Made by a program: the position numbers and the translations under genes. 64,000 nucleotides of DNA from Salinicola halimionae (lineage in GTDB: Bacteria; Pseudomonadota; Gammaproteobacteria; Pseudomonadales; Halomonadaceae). Under the pieces are notes generated by a model, which saw only the letters and a list, made by a program, of their open reading frames with translations, searched no databases and was not told where the DNA came from. Positions 7,553 through 16,261 of this stretch are shown piece after piece; the stretch's first letter is position 1; every line of letters starts with the position of its first letter. The stretch lies in contig NZ_PZJQ01000004.1 in NCBI RefSeq assembly GCF_003206065.1, positions 1,337,965 to 1,401,964 on the forward strand, in the 5' to 3' direction.

Positions 7553-9223
7553 ATGCTTGGTTCATTCCGACAGATCCGCATTAAATATACGCTAGCGTTT
7601 CTCTTCATTCCTCTCGCACTGATGGTCGTCTACATCGCCGACTATCGTCTGATCGAATCGATCAAATATCGCATGCAGGAATTTGGCGGCACCTTCAATG
7701 TCGCGATAGGCGCGGTTCTGAATGGAGACCGCGATCTTTATCAGTCCCGAGTTGCCGAACTTGAATACCTTCAAGCCCCGCCAGGATCCGAGCGGGCCGC
7801 CCAGGCTCTGTCCGACTACAAAGAAAATGCGAAACAAGCCTTGGATCGCATCACCCGCTTTCAATCGCTGATGGTCGACTATCCCGCCGTAACCGCAACG
7901 ACTGAGGATTTCAGTAGCAACTACCAGAGTTGGTTGGAGGCCTCCGGACGGACGTTCCAGCTGCATGATAGTGGCAATACTCTAGCGGCCCGGACTCAAC
8001 TCGAGGGAAGCTCTCTGAACGCCTTCGAAAATCTTCGCACTATCTACGATCTTGCCGGGCAGAGTGTTGCAGATGCCATCGACGAACTGGAATCAGACGC
8101 GCTCTCCCGTGCCGACGCACAGGAAGCCGTGATCCTCGGTTTCGGTATCATCGTCATGATTGCTTCGATTTCTCTCGCGCTGGGCGGCCCACTGCTAATG
8201 TCCCGTTCCCTTCGACAAATAACCGCCCGTATCAAGGAAATCTCTGAGGGAGACGGGGACTTGACCGCGCGGATCACCAGCCGACGACGTGATGAGATCG
8301 GCGACCTTGCCACCCAATTCGACATTTTCATTGCGCGCATCGACAAGTTGCTGCAAGGCGTTCGTAACAGCACGGCGTCAGTCAGCGTCGCCGCCAAGGA
8401 GATCGCCACTAGCAGCGACGACCTCGCTTCACGTACGGAGCAGTCAGCGTCGAATCTGCAGGAGACTTCCGCCTCGATGGAGCAGATTTCCGCGACGGTC
8501 AAGAATACAGCGGATTCGGCTCAACAGGCCTCCCGGCTGACGCAGGACACCGTCGACAATGCCCGGGCAGGCCAAACCACGATGCAGTCGGTGATAGCGA
8601 CAATGGGCGATATACGCGATTCGTCGACACGGATCAGCGAGATCATCACGATGATCGACAGCATCGCTTTCCAGACCAATATTCTCGCCCTCAACGCTTC
8701 GGTGGAAGCGGCCCGTGCCGGCGAGCATGGTCGCGGTTTCGCCGTCGTCGCCCAGGAAGTCAGAATTCTGGCGAGCCGATCCAGCGAGGCCTCGAACGAG
8801 ATACGCGCTCTGATTGACAATTCAGTGGCGCACGCACGCAACGGCGCGGAACTTGTGGATCAAGCCGGGGGCGCGATGCAGCAAATCGTCCAAAGCGTCC
8901 AGCACGTCAACGATGTCATCAACGAAATCAGCGCGGGCACCAAAGAACAGAGCATCGGTATCGGCCAGGTCAACACGGCCGTCTCCGATCTCGACAGTAT
9001 GACCCAGCACAACGCGTCGATGGTCGAGCAGTCGCGAGCCGCCGCGTCGGAAATGCGCGACCAGGTCTTGCGGCTGGACGAGCTGCTGTCGAGTTTCAAG
9101 CTCAGCCAGACCACTCCGCCAACCAGCTCCAGCGCCAGACCAGCGCTACCGGTAGCAAGTCCACGTTCCAATACCGAAACCACGCCCAGGGCCACACAGG
9201 AAATCGAATGGGAATCCTTCTGA
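7553..9223 (+). CDS. Methyl-accepting chemotaxis protein
   Basis: Inner-membrane chemoreceptor signalling to CheA/CheW. 556 residues: TM1 about 13-31, periplasmic four-helix-type ligand domain about 32-192, TM2 about 193-216, HAMP about 215-268, then the cytoplasmic coiled-coil with the highly conserved tip (FQTNILALNASVEAARAGE, from about 373). The protein ends in EWESF, which fits the xWxxF pentapeptide that tethers CheR, so this is probably a high-abundance, well-methylated receptor. GAGGTAG at 7541 is the ribosome site. Ligand cannot be told from sequence. A weak sigma-28-like -10 (GCCGTTAT, 7402-7409) lacks a good -35. Confidence 0.93.
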   Translation: MLGSFRQIRIKYTLAFLFIPLALMVVYIADYRLIESIKYRMQEFGGTFNVAIGAVLNGDRDLYQSRVAELEYLQAPPGSERAAQALSDYKENAKQALDRITRFQSLMVDYPAVTATTEDFSSNYQSWLEASGRTFQLHDSGNTLAARTQLEGSSLNAFENLRTIYDLAGQSVADAIDELESDALSRADAQEAVILGFGIIVMIASISLALGGPLLMSRSLRQITARIKEISEGDGDLTARITSRRRDEIGDLATQFDIFIARIDKLLQGVRNSTASVSVAAKEIATSSDDLASRTEQSASNLQETSASMEQISATVKNTADSAQQASRLTQDTVDNARAGQTTMQSVIATMGDIRDSSTRISEIITMIDSIAFQTNILALNASVEAARAGEHGRGFAVVAQEVRILASRSSEASNEIRALIDNSVAHARNGAELVDQAGGAMQQIVQSVQHVNDVINEISAGTKEQSIGIGQVNTAVSDLDSMTQHNASMVEQSRAAASEMRDQVLRLDELLSSFKLSQTTPPTSSSARPALPVASPRSNTETTPRATQEIEWESF

Positions 9224-9880
9224 GCCTACGACGATAAGCAACATCATTACCCCCATATCCCGACCCAGTTGTGAATTATTCATCGCCACGATCGACTGTA
9301 GAGAATTTCGAAACGAGGCAATATAGCTTTCCAGTCTCCTTTGGAAGAGCGGGAAGGCAACCGAGAGAAGTGTGCTGGCGGGTAGCCCGTCTGCGACCAG
9401 CGTGCGAAAAAGACAGAATGGCCGAAGGTAACCCTCAGAATCGCCTGGACTGAAAGGATGTCGTTGGCACGCGCGACATCGGACTCTAGGCCTCTCTAGA
9501 ATTCAATTCGGGCTACCCGCCCGACGGATAGAGGATGATGTCTTCGCGTCTCAGGTCAAGACAGTCATCGAAAAGACAGACCACGAATATCGGCCCGTAA
9601 TCGAATCGGTAGCGGCTTCCCTTTGGCCGTCAGTTCAGCAGCGCTGCCAGCCACACTTGGGCGATAACCCCCATGCTGTAGTCAACATCCTGCTAATCAA
9701 TAGACCACCAATCAGCAAACCGCAAACCGACAATAGCTCCTACCAACACGCTCATTTTCATCATTTCCTCATGTCTTTTGTCGACTATATTTCGAGTCAC
9801 GTAATCCAGGCTGTAGACGTTGTGACGGTATGGCAGACTGGACCACGCGCGAATCGATATTTGGACGGCTGAGAGGATTC
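9224..9880 (+). other. 657-base intergenic stretch after the chemoreceptor
   Basis: No believable gene: open frames are 60-71 codons with no ribosome site and unlikely composition. The only notable content is the candidate structured RNA at 9337-9458. Confidence 0.6.
9337..9458 (+). ncRNA. Candidate structured RNA with a glycine-riboswitch-like core
   Basis: Elements in order: TCCTTT (9337-9342), which can pair with AAAGGA (9453-9458) as a closing stem; GGAAGAG directly inside it; a GC-rich hairpin region (GCTGG...CCAGC with an inner CGGG-TAG-CCCG, about 9373-9401); then GCCGAAGG (9421-9428), CCCTCAG (9432-9438) and GGACTGA (9448-9454). The order GGAGAG-like, CCGAAGG, CTCAG, GGAC is that of a glycine aptamer, but the CTCAG-to-GGAC linker differs from consensus. 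No glycine-related gene follows; the next plus-strand gene is the response regulator. It could be a degenerate or unrelated RNA. Confidence 0.3.
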
Positions 9881-10585
9881 ATGACGACATCCATGCACAT
9901 CGGCGTACTGGAGGACGACCCGGATCAACAGGCCTTCATCGAGATCTGTCTCGAGGGGGCCGGCCATCGGGCGCGCATGTTTTCCCGCGCCAGCGAATTC
10001 CGTCGTGGACTGCAGCAATATCAGTTCGACATGATGATTCTCGATTGGTACCTGCCGGACGCCAGCGGCATGGATGTACTGGCTCATCTCCGATTACACG
10101 ATGGCTGGAAGGGACCCGTTCTTTTCGTGACGGCCAGCCAGGAGGAAGAAACGGTCGTCAAGGCGCTGGCACTGGGTGCGGATGACTTCCTGGGAAAACC
10201 GCTGCGCCCGCGGGAACTCGTTGCAAGGGTGAACGCGTTGGCGCGTCGCATTACCACCCCCGCCCCCCGTGAGCGTCACCGACTCGGCGAGTATGAACTT
10301 CATGCGAGTCAGCGCCAGGTGTCATTGGCCGGGAGGCTGATACTGCTAACGGAGAGAGAGTACCGTCTTGTCAGCCTGCTTTTCGCTCACGCCGGAGAGC
10401 TGCTTTCACGGGCTCATCTGCTGGAGATAGTCTGGGGTCAAAAAGGAGACATCGCGACACGCACGGTCGACACTCACATCAGCCGACTGCGACGAAAGCT
10501 GGAGCTGGATGGCCGTCATGGCATCAAGCTCCAGAGCATCTACCAGCATGGGTATCGCCTCGACGTCCAGCTATCGCCGCCTTGA
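9881..10585 (+). CDS. OmpR/PhoB-family response regulator (orphan)
   Basis: DNA-binding regulator switched by phosphorylation. 234 residues: receiver about 5-125 with acidic pocket EDDPD, phospho-acceptor Asp55 (MILDWYLPD) and conserved Lys106 (LGKPLRP); winged-helix DNA-binding domain about 140-232 (RTVDTHISRLRRKLE, then the HGYRL wing). Start at 9881 is preferred because GAGAGGA lies just upstream; longer versions from 9830 lack a ribosome site. No histidine kinase is adjacent, so partner and targets are unknown. The first residues MTTSMH allow a start four codons later. Confidence 0.9.
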   Translation: MTTSMHIGVLEDDPDQQAFIEICLEGAGHRARMFSRASEFRRGLQQYQFDMMILDWYLPDASGMDVLAHLRLHDGWKGPVLFVTASQEEETVVKALALGADDFLGKPLRPRELVARVNALARRITTPAPRERHRLGEYELHASQRQVSLAGRLILLTEREYRLVSLLFAHAGELLSRAHLLEIVWGQKGDIATRTVDTHISRLRRKLELDGRHGIKLQSIYQHGYRLDVQLSPP

Positions 10586-10808
10586 CTTATGGGCGCCTTT
10601 ATCAAATGTTTCACTCCGTGTGTTACACGATGCATTAGCGTGTCAGCGTTTCGTCATATCTTTCTGTCAGGCCTGAGTCAGCTCTTCACCGCCCGCCTCT
10701 TTGGACTTTCGCAGAATGCGACATAACCACACACCCAGCCGGCCATGATTGGCGGGAAAACCGCTTACAGGTAGAGTCTCGGTCTAACGACGGCGTCCTG
10801 GAACGGAT

Positions 10809-11201
10809 ATGACGCATTTCTGGCATCGCTGGTATCGCTCGCTGACCGCGCTCGCGCTGTTCGCCATGCTGATGGCGTTCACGGGCCCGTTGATCAGCCA
10901 GATGCAACGGTTGATGGAAATGCCGACGGGTGCCGTGGCAGGCATGCCACGCCAGGTCGACTCCAAACTTCCCCCCCATGGCGAGTCCCGGATGGTCGAT
11001 ACCCATATCGTCCATCATTTCGACATGACCGCGTGCGGCTATTGTGAGCTCTTCCTCCATACGCCAGGGCTCGCGCCGCCACGAGTGATGCCGCCGCTGA
11101 CCCCGCCACCCGCGGGCTTTCTGACGCTGACGATCGAGACGTCGTCAGCGACCGCTCCGGTCTATCCTCGCTACGCCTCTCGAGCGCCACCCCGAACCTG
11201 A
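10809..11201 (+). CDS. DUF2946 family membrane-anchored protein
   Basis: 130 residues. One hydrophobic segment (about 12-30) acts as signal or anchor, then a periplasmic part with Met/His-rich stretches and CGYC (Cys76, Cys79) in the HFDMTACGYCELFLH context typical of DUF2946. Members sit beside PepSY-TM proteins and TonB-dependent receptors in metal (copper or iron) uptake loci; here the PepSY gene follows but no receptor does. The tail is Pro/Thr-rich. Function in metal handling is inferred from the neighbourhood and from the Cys/His/Met residues. Confidence 0.7.
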   Translation: MTHFWHRWYRSLTALALFAMLMAFTGPLISQMQRLMEMPTGAVAGMPRQVDSKLPPHGESRMVDTHIVHHFDMTACGYCELFLHTPGLAPPRVMPPLTPPPAGFLTLTIETSSATAPVYPRYASRAPPRT

Positions 11202-11341
11202 ATCCATTTGTTTTCCATCGTCACCGCCCTTCTGGCCTACGGGACCATATCCTTCGGGCCTACATGGGCGGCGACATCCAGTGCACGCTCGAGACTTCGA
11301 CATCGCTGCGCTGCACATCGGTTCAGGCTTGGAGTTCATTC

Positions 11342-12817
11342 ATGGGCACCGTTTCCTCGGCGGTCGATCGCCGCGCGCTTCCCGCATGGGTCGCACTGAT
11401 CACACGTCTTCATTTTTACGTCGGCCTGTTCGTCGGCCCCTTCTTGCTCGTCGCCGCACTCTCCGGCATTGCCTATGCGCTGACCCCACAGCTCGAGAGC
11501 TGGCTCTATCGCGACGCCCTGACAACGCAGAGCAATGGCGAACCTCAGCCTCTGTCACGCCAGATCGAGGCCGCCCAGTCCGCCGCCGAGCTGTCTCCTC
11601 GGCTCCCCGATGTCAGGCGACCGATTCAATCCCCGGAAGCCGGGCACTTTATTCAATCCCCCGAAGCCGGACTCGCCCAGCCCCCGGCCGCAGTTCGTCC
11701 CGCGCCGGAACCCGGAACGACGACACGGGTGATGTTCAGCGGTGAGGCCTACGGCGCCTCGGAACATCGTGCACTGTTCGTCGATCCGGTGACATTGGAG
11801 ATTCGAGGCGACATGCCGGTCTACGGGACCAGCGGTGTATTACCGCTGCGCACGGCCATCGACCAGTTCCATCGTAGTCTGTTGCTGGGCGACGTCGGCC
11901 GACTCTACAGCGAGCTGGCAGCCTCCTGGCTGTGGATCGCAGCGCTAGGCGGCGGCTTCCTGTGGTGGTGGCGCCGACGTGTCAGTCGTCGAGTGGCAGG
12001 TCCGCAACGCTTACGCCAGCGTCATGCCACCCTTGGCATCATCGCGCTGATCGGTCTGCTATTTTTTTCGGCAACCGGATTGACCTGGTCCCAGTGGGCC
12101 GGCGGCAATATCGCGCAGTTGCGACATGCCTGGGGCTGGGGTACGCCGAGCGTTTCCACCGATCTGGCAGCGCCTTCCGCCTCGGCGCATAACGCGGATC
12201 CTCACGCCGCGCATCATGCCTCTAAGCAGCACGCCGGGATGGACATGACCCACGACACGGCGCTGTCGCTGGACGACTTCGACCATGCACTTCACGCAGC
12301 AAGAGCCGCCGGCATCGATGCCGACAAGATTGAGATCATGCCACCCGACTCGCCGCAAAAGGCTTGGCAGATTCGCGAGATCGGCCGCGAATGGCCGACC
12401 CAGGTCGATCAGGTCGCGTTGGACCCGCAAACATTCGCCGTTACCGATCGAACCGATTTCGCCACGTTCCCGCTGGCCGCCAAGCTGACCCGGTGGGGAA
12501 TCGACATGCATATGGGTGTGCTGTTCGGGCTGGCCAATCAGCTGGTGCTGATAGCCTTCGCAACGAGCCTCGCCACCTTGATCTGTTGGGGCTACGCGAT
12601 GTGGTGGCGACGGCGATCTACCGGCTCCCGCGAGGCGCAGACGCTGACCGCGATCTTCCGGCGGATGGGCCGACGATCGCGGGCCTGTGTCGTCCTCGTC
12701 GCGCTTGCCTTCGGCTATGCGCTGCCGGTGATGGGAGCCAGCTTGGCGTTGTTCGTGATCGTGGACTGGCTACGCTGGCGAGCAGGCGCTCATCAAGAAG
12801 TCGCGCAGACGGCATGA
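11342..12817 (+). CDS. PepSY-TM domain membrane protein
   Basis: 491 residues, inner membrane. TM segments near residues 22-44, about 195-215, 232-252, 395-420 and 445-470, with large periplasmic loops carrying PepSY modules. PepSY-TM proteins accompany siderophore or metal uptake and may act as reductases. One loop is rich in His/Met (HAAHHASKQHAGMDMTH), a likely metal-binding stretch. A second loop holds the duplicated peptide IQSPEAG, from a recent 27-bp duplication. Start 11342 has GGAGTT just upstream; the longer frame from 11264 would add 26 non-membrane residues. Probably co-transcribed with the DUF2946 gene. Confidence 0.82.
   Translation: MGTVSSAVDRRALPAWVALITRLHFYVGLFVGPFLLVAALSGIAYALTPQLESWLYRDALTTQSNGEPQPLSRQIEAAQSAAELSPRLPDVRRPIQSPEAGHFIQSPEAGLAQPPAAVRPAPEPGTTTRVMFSGEAYGASEHRALFVDPVTLEIRGDMPVYGTSGVLPLRTAIDQFHRSLLLGDVGRLYSELAASWLWIAALGGGFLWWWRRRVSRRVAGPQRLRQRHATLGIIALIGLLFFSATGLTWSQWAGGNIAQLRHAWGWGTPSVSTDLAAPSASAHNADPHAAHHASKQHAGMDMTHDTALSLDDFDHALHAARAAGIDADKIEIMPPDSPQKAWQIREIGREWPTQVDQVALDPQTFAVTDRTDFATFPLAAKLTRWGIDMHMGVLFGLANQLVLIAFATSLATLICWGYAMWWRRRSTGSREAQTLTAIFRRMGRRSRACVVLVALAFGYALPVMGASLALFVIVDWLRWRAGAHQEVAQTA
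11624..11670 (+). repeat. Direct repeat (20 bp, offset 27) inside the PepSY gene
   Basis: Copies at 11624-11643 and 11651-11670 differ by one base. They encode IQSPEAG twice, in frame, in a proline-rich loop. This is a young in-frame duplication. Confidence 0.85.
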
Positions 12818-12893
12818 GCCAATGGTTTCAAGGCGAGCGCCCGTGTTGCGACCTGTGTTAAAACGAGTGCCTCGTCACCACCATGATGCTGCC

Positions 12894-13310
12894 ATGACCC
12901 GTACTCACCACCCTACGCCGCGCTTCCAACTTCGCCTGGTCGCCGACAAGGAAATCGTGATTGGCCCCGGCAAGATCGAACTGTTGGAGGCGATCGAGCG
13001 GCATGGCTCGATCGCCGCGGCGTGTCGCGAGATGGATCTGAGCTACAAGAAGGCGTGGCAACTCCTCGATACCATGAATCGCCATCTGGCCGCTCCAGTG
13101 GCCAGTACCGCCAGTGGTGGTACCCAGCGTGGTGGCGCGACGCTTACCCCCCTGGGGCGGGAACTCATCGATCATTATCGTCAATTGATGGCCGATGTGA
13201 CGCAGCACCCCAGCGGCCAGGCATTGTTGAAGTCGCTCTCACACGACCACGATGCCGAGTCGGGCGCGGATGCAGCCAAGGGTAACAAGACTGACTCGAC
13301 ATCTGTCTAA
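12894..13310 (+). CDS. modE: ModE-like molybdate regulator, DNA-binding domain only
   Basis: 138 residues: a winged helix-turn-helix of the LysR/ModE type (KIELLEAIERHGSIAAACRE, then DLSYKKAWQLLDTMN) and the GGTQRGGATLTPLGRELI wing typical of ModE. The C-terminal molybdate-binding Mop/TOBE domains of E. coli ModE are missing, and the tail is short and polar. Such one-domain forms are common, but how they sense molybdate is unclear. The start at 12894 avoids an arginine-rich leader with no family match. It sits upstream of modABC, and a ModE-type operator lies at 13448-13471. Confidence 0.85.
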   Translation: MTRTHHPTPRFQLRLVADKEIVIGPGKIELLEAIERHGSIAAACREMDLSYKKAWQLLDTMNRHLAAPVASTASGGTQRGGATLTPLGRELIDHYRQLMADVTQHPSGQALLKSLSHDHDAESGADAAKGNKTDSTSV

Positions 13311-13447
13311 ATCGTCTCTCCCCTACCTATCTCTAGCGTCTCTCTGGCACTTGTCTTCCGATATTTTTCACTGACGCGTACCGACACGAAACATTGCATG
13401 ACCGTCTGACTCTCGACCGCTATGTCACCGAGGGCTATAGTGACTCC

Positions 13448-13471
13448 CGTTATTTCCATTTATACATAGCG
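13448..13471. promoter_or_regulatory. Candidate ModE operator upstream of modA
   Basis: CGTTAT, 12 bases, ATAGCG: the same half-sites (one mismatch) and the same 24-base span as the E. coli modA operator (CGTTAT-N12-ATAACG). It ends 8 bases before the modA GTG, so binding would block translation start or early transcription and repress when molybdate is plentiful. Confidence 0.7.
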
Positions 13472-13479
13472 AGAAACCC

Positions 13480-14274
13480 GTGATCGCCTCAGTTCGACTC
13501 TCTACTTTCTGTCTGCTGGTCATGGGCACGGCCCTCCCATTCGGCGCGTATGCTGCCGACGATTCTCGAGTGCGGGTTCAGGTCTATGCCGCCGCCTCGA
13601 TGACCGATGCCATGAACGAGGCGATTCACGCTTATGAGTCCGGCCATGACATCGATATCGTTCCGGTCTACGCGTCCTCTTCGACGCTGGCGCGTCAGAT
13701 CGCCAGCGGTGCACCAGCCGATGTCTATATCTCCGCCAATGAGCAATGGATGGATTGGCTCAGTGATCAGAACGTGCCGGTCAGCCGACGTGTGGATCTG
13801 CTTCAAAACCGACTGGTGTTGATTGCACCATGGCAAAGCGACGTCCAGGCGTTCACTCCGGGTGGCGATATCACGATCGCCTCGCAGCTCGGAGGCGATC
13901 AGCGGCTCTCTGTCGGCGAAACCAGCCATGTGCCGGCCGGCATCTACGCCAAGCAGGCACTGCAATCGATTGGCGAATGGGACGCGCTGGAGTCGCGCCT
14001 TGCCAACGGCGACAACGTGCGTGCCGCCATGGCCTTGGTCGAGCGAGCCGAAACCCCGCTGGGCATCGTCTACGAAACCGACGCCAAGGCAAGTAATCGG
14101 GTCAAGGAGGTCGGTGTGTTTCCCGACGACAGCCACGATCCCATCACGTACCCCCTCGCCGTGGTCAACCCGGAACCGAGCGATGCGACCGACGCGTTTC
14201 GGCAATGGCTGGGCGGTGATCATGCGCTGTCGATATTTTCACGTTACGGGTTCACGCCCGTCGAAGCCGACTGA
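13480..14274 (+). CDS. modA: Molybdate ABC transporter, periplasmic binding protein
   Basis: 264 residues. Signal peptide MIASVRLSTF... with cleavage near AYA-ADD (about residue 25). The mature start VYAAASMTDAMNEA carries the AAASM oxyanion-binding turn of ModA, followed by YASSSTLARQI and the GAPADVYISA motif of the family, then the EVGVFP hinge region. GTG start with a weak GAGAA site right after the ModE box. It is 14 bases from modB and clearly first in modABC. Confidence 0.92.
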   Translation: MIASVRLSTFCLLVMGTALPFGAYAADDSRVRVQVYAAASMTDAMNEAIHAYESGHDIDIVPVYASSSTLARQIASGAPADVYISANEQWMDWLSDQNVPVSRRVDLLQNRLVLIAPWQSDVQAFTPGGDITIASQLGGDQRLSVGETSHVPAGIYAKQALQSIGEWDALESRLANGDNVRAAMALVERAETPLGIVYETDAKASNRVKEVGVFPDDSHDPITYPLAVVNPEPSDATDAFRQWLGGDHALSIFSRYGFTPVEAD

Positions 14275-14288
14275 GTTTCGATCCTCAG

Positions 14289-15002
14289 ATGTTCCTCGAG
14301 GCGATAGCACTCTCCGAGACCGAATGGCAGGCCATCACTCTTAGCCTGAAAATCGCTGGCAGCGCGGTTGGGTGGATTCTGCTCCCTGGCATCGCCGTTG
14401 CCTGGCTACTGGCGCGCTACGAGTTCCGGGGAAAAGCCCTGCTCGACGGACTGCTGCACCTGCCGCTGGTGCTGCCGCCGGTGGTGGTGGGCTATCTGCT
14501 GCTACTATCGTTGGGCCGTAACGGCTGGCTGGGCCAGTGGCTGTATCAAGGCTTTGGCTTCTCGTTGCCCTTTACCTGGCAAGGCGCCGCCATCGCTGGT
14601 GGCGTAATGGCGTTTCCACTGCTGGTTCGTGCCGTCAGGCTCTCGCTCGAGGCTGTCGATCCCAAACTGGAAGCGGCCGCGGGTACGCTCGGCGCCAATC
14701 GTTGGCGCGTACTGTTGACGATCACGCTGCCACTGGCGACACCGGGATTGTTGACCGGAACGGTGCTGGCGTTTGCCCGCGCACTATCGGAATTCGGCGC
14801 CACCATCACCTTTGCGTCCAATATCCCCGGTGAGACGCGCACCTTGCCCCTGGCGCTCTATACCCTGATCCAGACACCTGGCAAGGAAGCCGCCGCCGCC
14901 CGACTCTGCGTGCTGTCGATCGTGATCGCCATGCTCTCGCTGATGGCATCTGAATGGCTGGCTCGCCGTGCCAGGCGACGTCTCGAGGAGCGTGATCGAT
15001 GA
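14289..15002 (+). CDS. modB: Molybdate ABC transporter, permease
   Basis: 237 residues with five to six hydrophobic segments. The ABC-permease EAA loop sits near 127-150 (EAAAGTLGANRWRVLLTITLP), which docks on ModC. The LPLVLPPVVVGYLLL and ALSEFGATITFASNIPGETRTLPLALY motifs are diagnostic of molybdate permeases. The stop overlaps the modC start (ATGA). Confidence 0.94.
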   Translation: MFLEAIALSETEWQAITLSLKIAGSAVGWILLPGIAVAWLLARYEFRGKALLDGLLHLPLVLPPVVVGYLLLLSLGRNGWLGQWLYQGFGFSLPFTWQGAAIAGGVMAFPLLVRAVRLSLEAVDPKLEAAAGTLGANRWRVLLTITLPLATPGLLTGTVLAFARALSEFGATITFASNIPGETRTLPLALYTLIQTPGKEAAAARLCVLSIVIAMLSLMASEWLARRARRRLEERDR

Positions 15003-16135
15003 AAGATGTCTCCCGCCATCACGCCTATCGTGCGAGCGACGCCGGCGCCGACAGCAACGCCCTGGACTGTCGCGTACGAAAACGACTGGGTGACTTCGAC
15101 CTGGATATCTCGCTCGCGGTGCCGGCTAGCGGAGTGACTGCGGTGTTCGGCCAATCCGGTAGCGGCAAGACCAGTCTGCTGAGATTGATTGCCGGCCTCG
15201 ACCGTCCGGATGCCGGGCACGTCCGACTCGGCGAGCGCTCGCTGACCGATGTCGCGAACAATATCCGGGTTCCGATTCACAAGCGCCAGCTGGGCGTGGT
15301 GTTTCAGGAAGCGCGGCTGTTCCCGCACTACCGCGTTCGCGGCAACCTGATCTACGGCATGCCATCGGCCGCACGGCCGCGTTTCGACGATCTGGTGGCC
15401 CTACTGGGTATTGGGCACCTTCTCGAGCGCCTCCCCGGGACACTCTCCGGCGGCGAGGCCCGGCGCGTCGCGATCGGCCGGGCCCTGCTGACCCAGCCAC
15501 GGATGCTGTTGATGGACGAGCCGCTGACCGGACTCGATGGCGAACGCAAACAGGAGTTGTTGCGCTATCTCGTTCGCTTGACCCGTGAGATCGACATTCC
15601 GGTGATCTACGTCAGTCACGATACCGCGGAAATCGTCGCGATAGCCGATCATCTCGCGCTGGTCGAACAGGGCCGTCTGATCGCTCACGGACAACTCGAC
15701 GAGCTGATGATGCGGCTCGATCTGACCGACCGGCTGGGCGGATTCGACGCTACCACACGTCTTAACGCCACGGTGGTCGATCACGACAACCGCTATTCGC
15801 TGACACGGGTTGCCCTTGGCGACGGCCAGACGCTGCGTATTCCCGCGGTCGACCAGCCCAAAGGTGCGTCGATACGTCTGCATATCGGTGTACGTGACGT
15901 CGCGCTGGCCCACACGATGCCCCGAGGCACCAGCTATCGAAACGGCCTCGAGACGACGATCGAGACGATCGAGCCCTCTCCGCAAGAACCCAGCGCCAAT
16001 GAAGTACGCCTGATTTTCGGGCGCCAACGACTGCGAGCGCGTCTTACTCGCCAGGCCTGTGACGAAATGCAACTCGTGGTAGGAAAATCCGTGATCGCGC
16101 TGATTCGAAGCGTCGCATTCGATTCGCGATTTTAA
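14999..16135 (+). CDS. modC: Molybdate ABC transporter, ATP-binding protein
   Basis: 378 residues. Walker A GQSGSGKTS at 51-59, signature LSGGEARR near 149-156, Walker B LLMDEPLTGLD about 171-181, switch His in YVSHD. A C-terminal Mop/TOBE region (about 290-370) fits the regulatory molybdate-binding domain of ModC. An N-terminal extension of about 22 residues precedes the first strand; a later start is possible, but the 4-base overlap with modB supports 14999. No T-tract terminator follows at once; the next element is the candidate small RNA. Confidence 0.93.
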   Translation: MKDVSRHHAYRASDAGADSNALDCRVRKRLGDFDLDISLAVPASGVTAVFGQSGSGKTSLLRLIAGLDRPDAGHVRLGERSLTDVANNIRVPIHKRQLGVVFQEARLFPHYRVRGNLIYGMPSAARPRFDDLVALLGIGHLLERLPGTLSGGEARRVAIGRALLTQPRMLLMDEPLTGLDGERKQELLRYLVRLTREIDIPVIYVSHDTAEIVAIADHLALVEQGRLIAHGQLDELMMRLDLTDRLGGFDATTRLNATVVDHDNRYSLTRVALGDGQTLRIPAVDQPKGASIRLHIGVRDVALAHTMPRGTSYRNGLETTIETIEPSPQEPSANEVRLIFGRQRLRARLTRQACDEMQLVVGKSVIALIRSVAFDSRF

Positions 16136-16251
16136 TTCAGAAACAGAGACTTGAAGCAGGCCGGGAAACGAGACCGGAAATTAATGTATCTCTTTGTAAC
16201 GAAAGGGATTTTTAGCCCATTTCCCATTCGCTTTGTGAATCTTTTCTCGAC

Positions 16252-16257
16252 TACAAT
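16252..16257 (+). promoter_or_regulatory. Candidate -10 box of the Csr-type small RNA
   Basis: TACAAT, matching the sigma-70 consensus at five of six positions, about 6 bases before the first GGA hairpin. The -35 is poor. A TGTA-rich stretch at 16194-16200 is too weak to call a GacA/UvrY site. Confidence 0.45.
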
Positions 16258-16261
16258 GCGC

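Noticed and set aside
9657-9872. 71-codon frame before the response regulator
   Set aside because: His/Asn-rich, no start signal, overlaps the regulator's leader.
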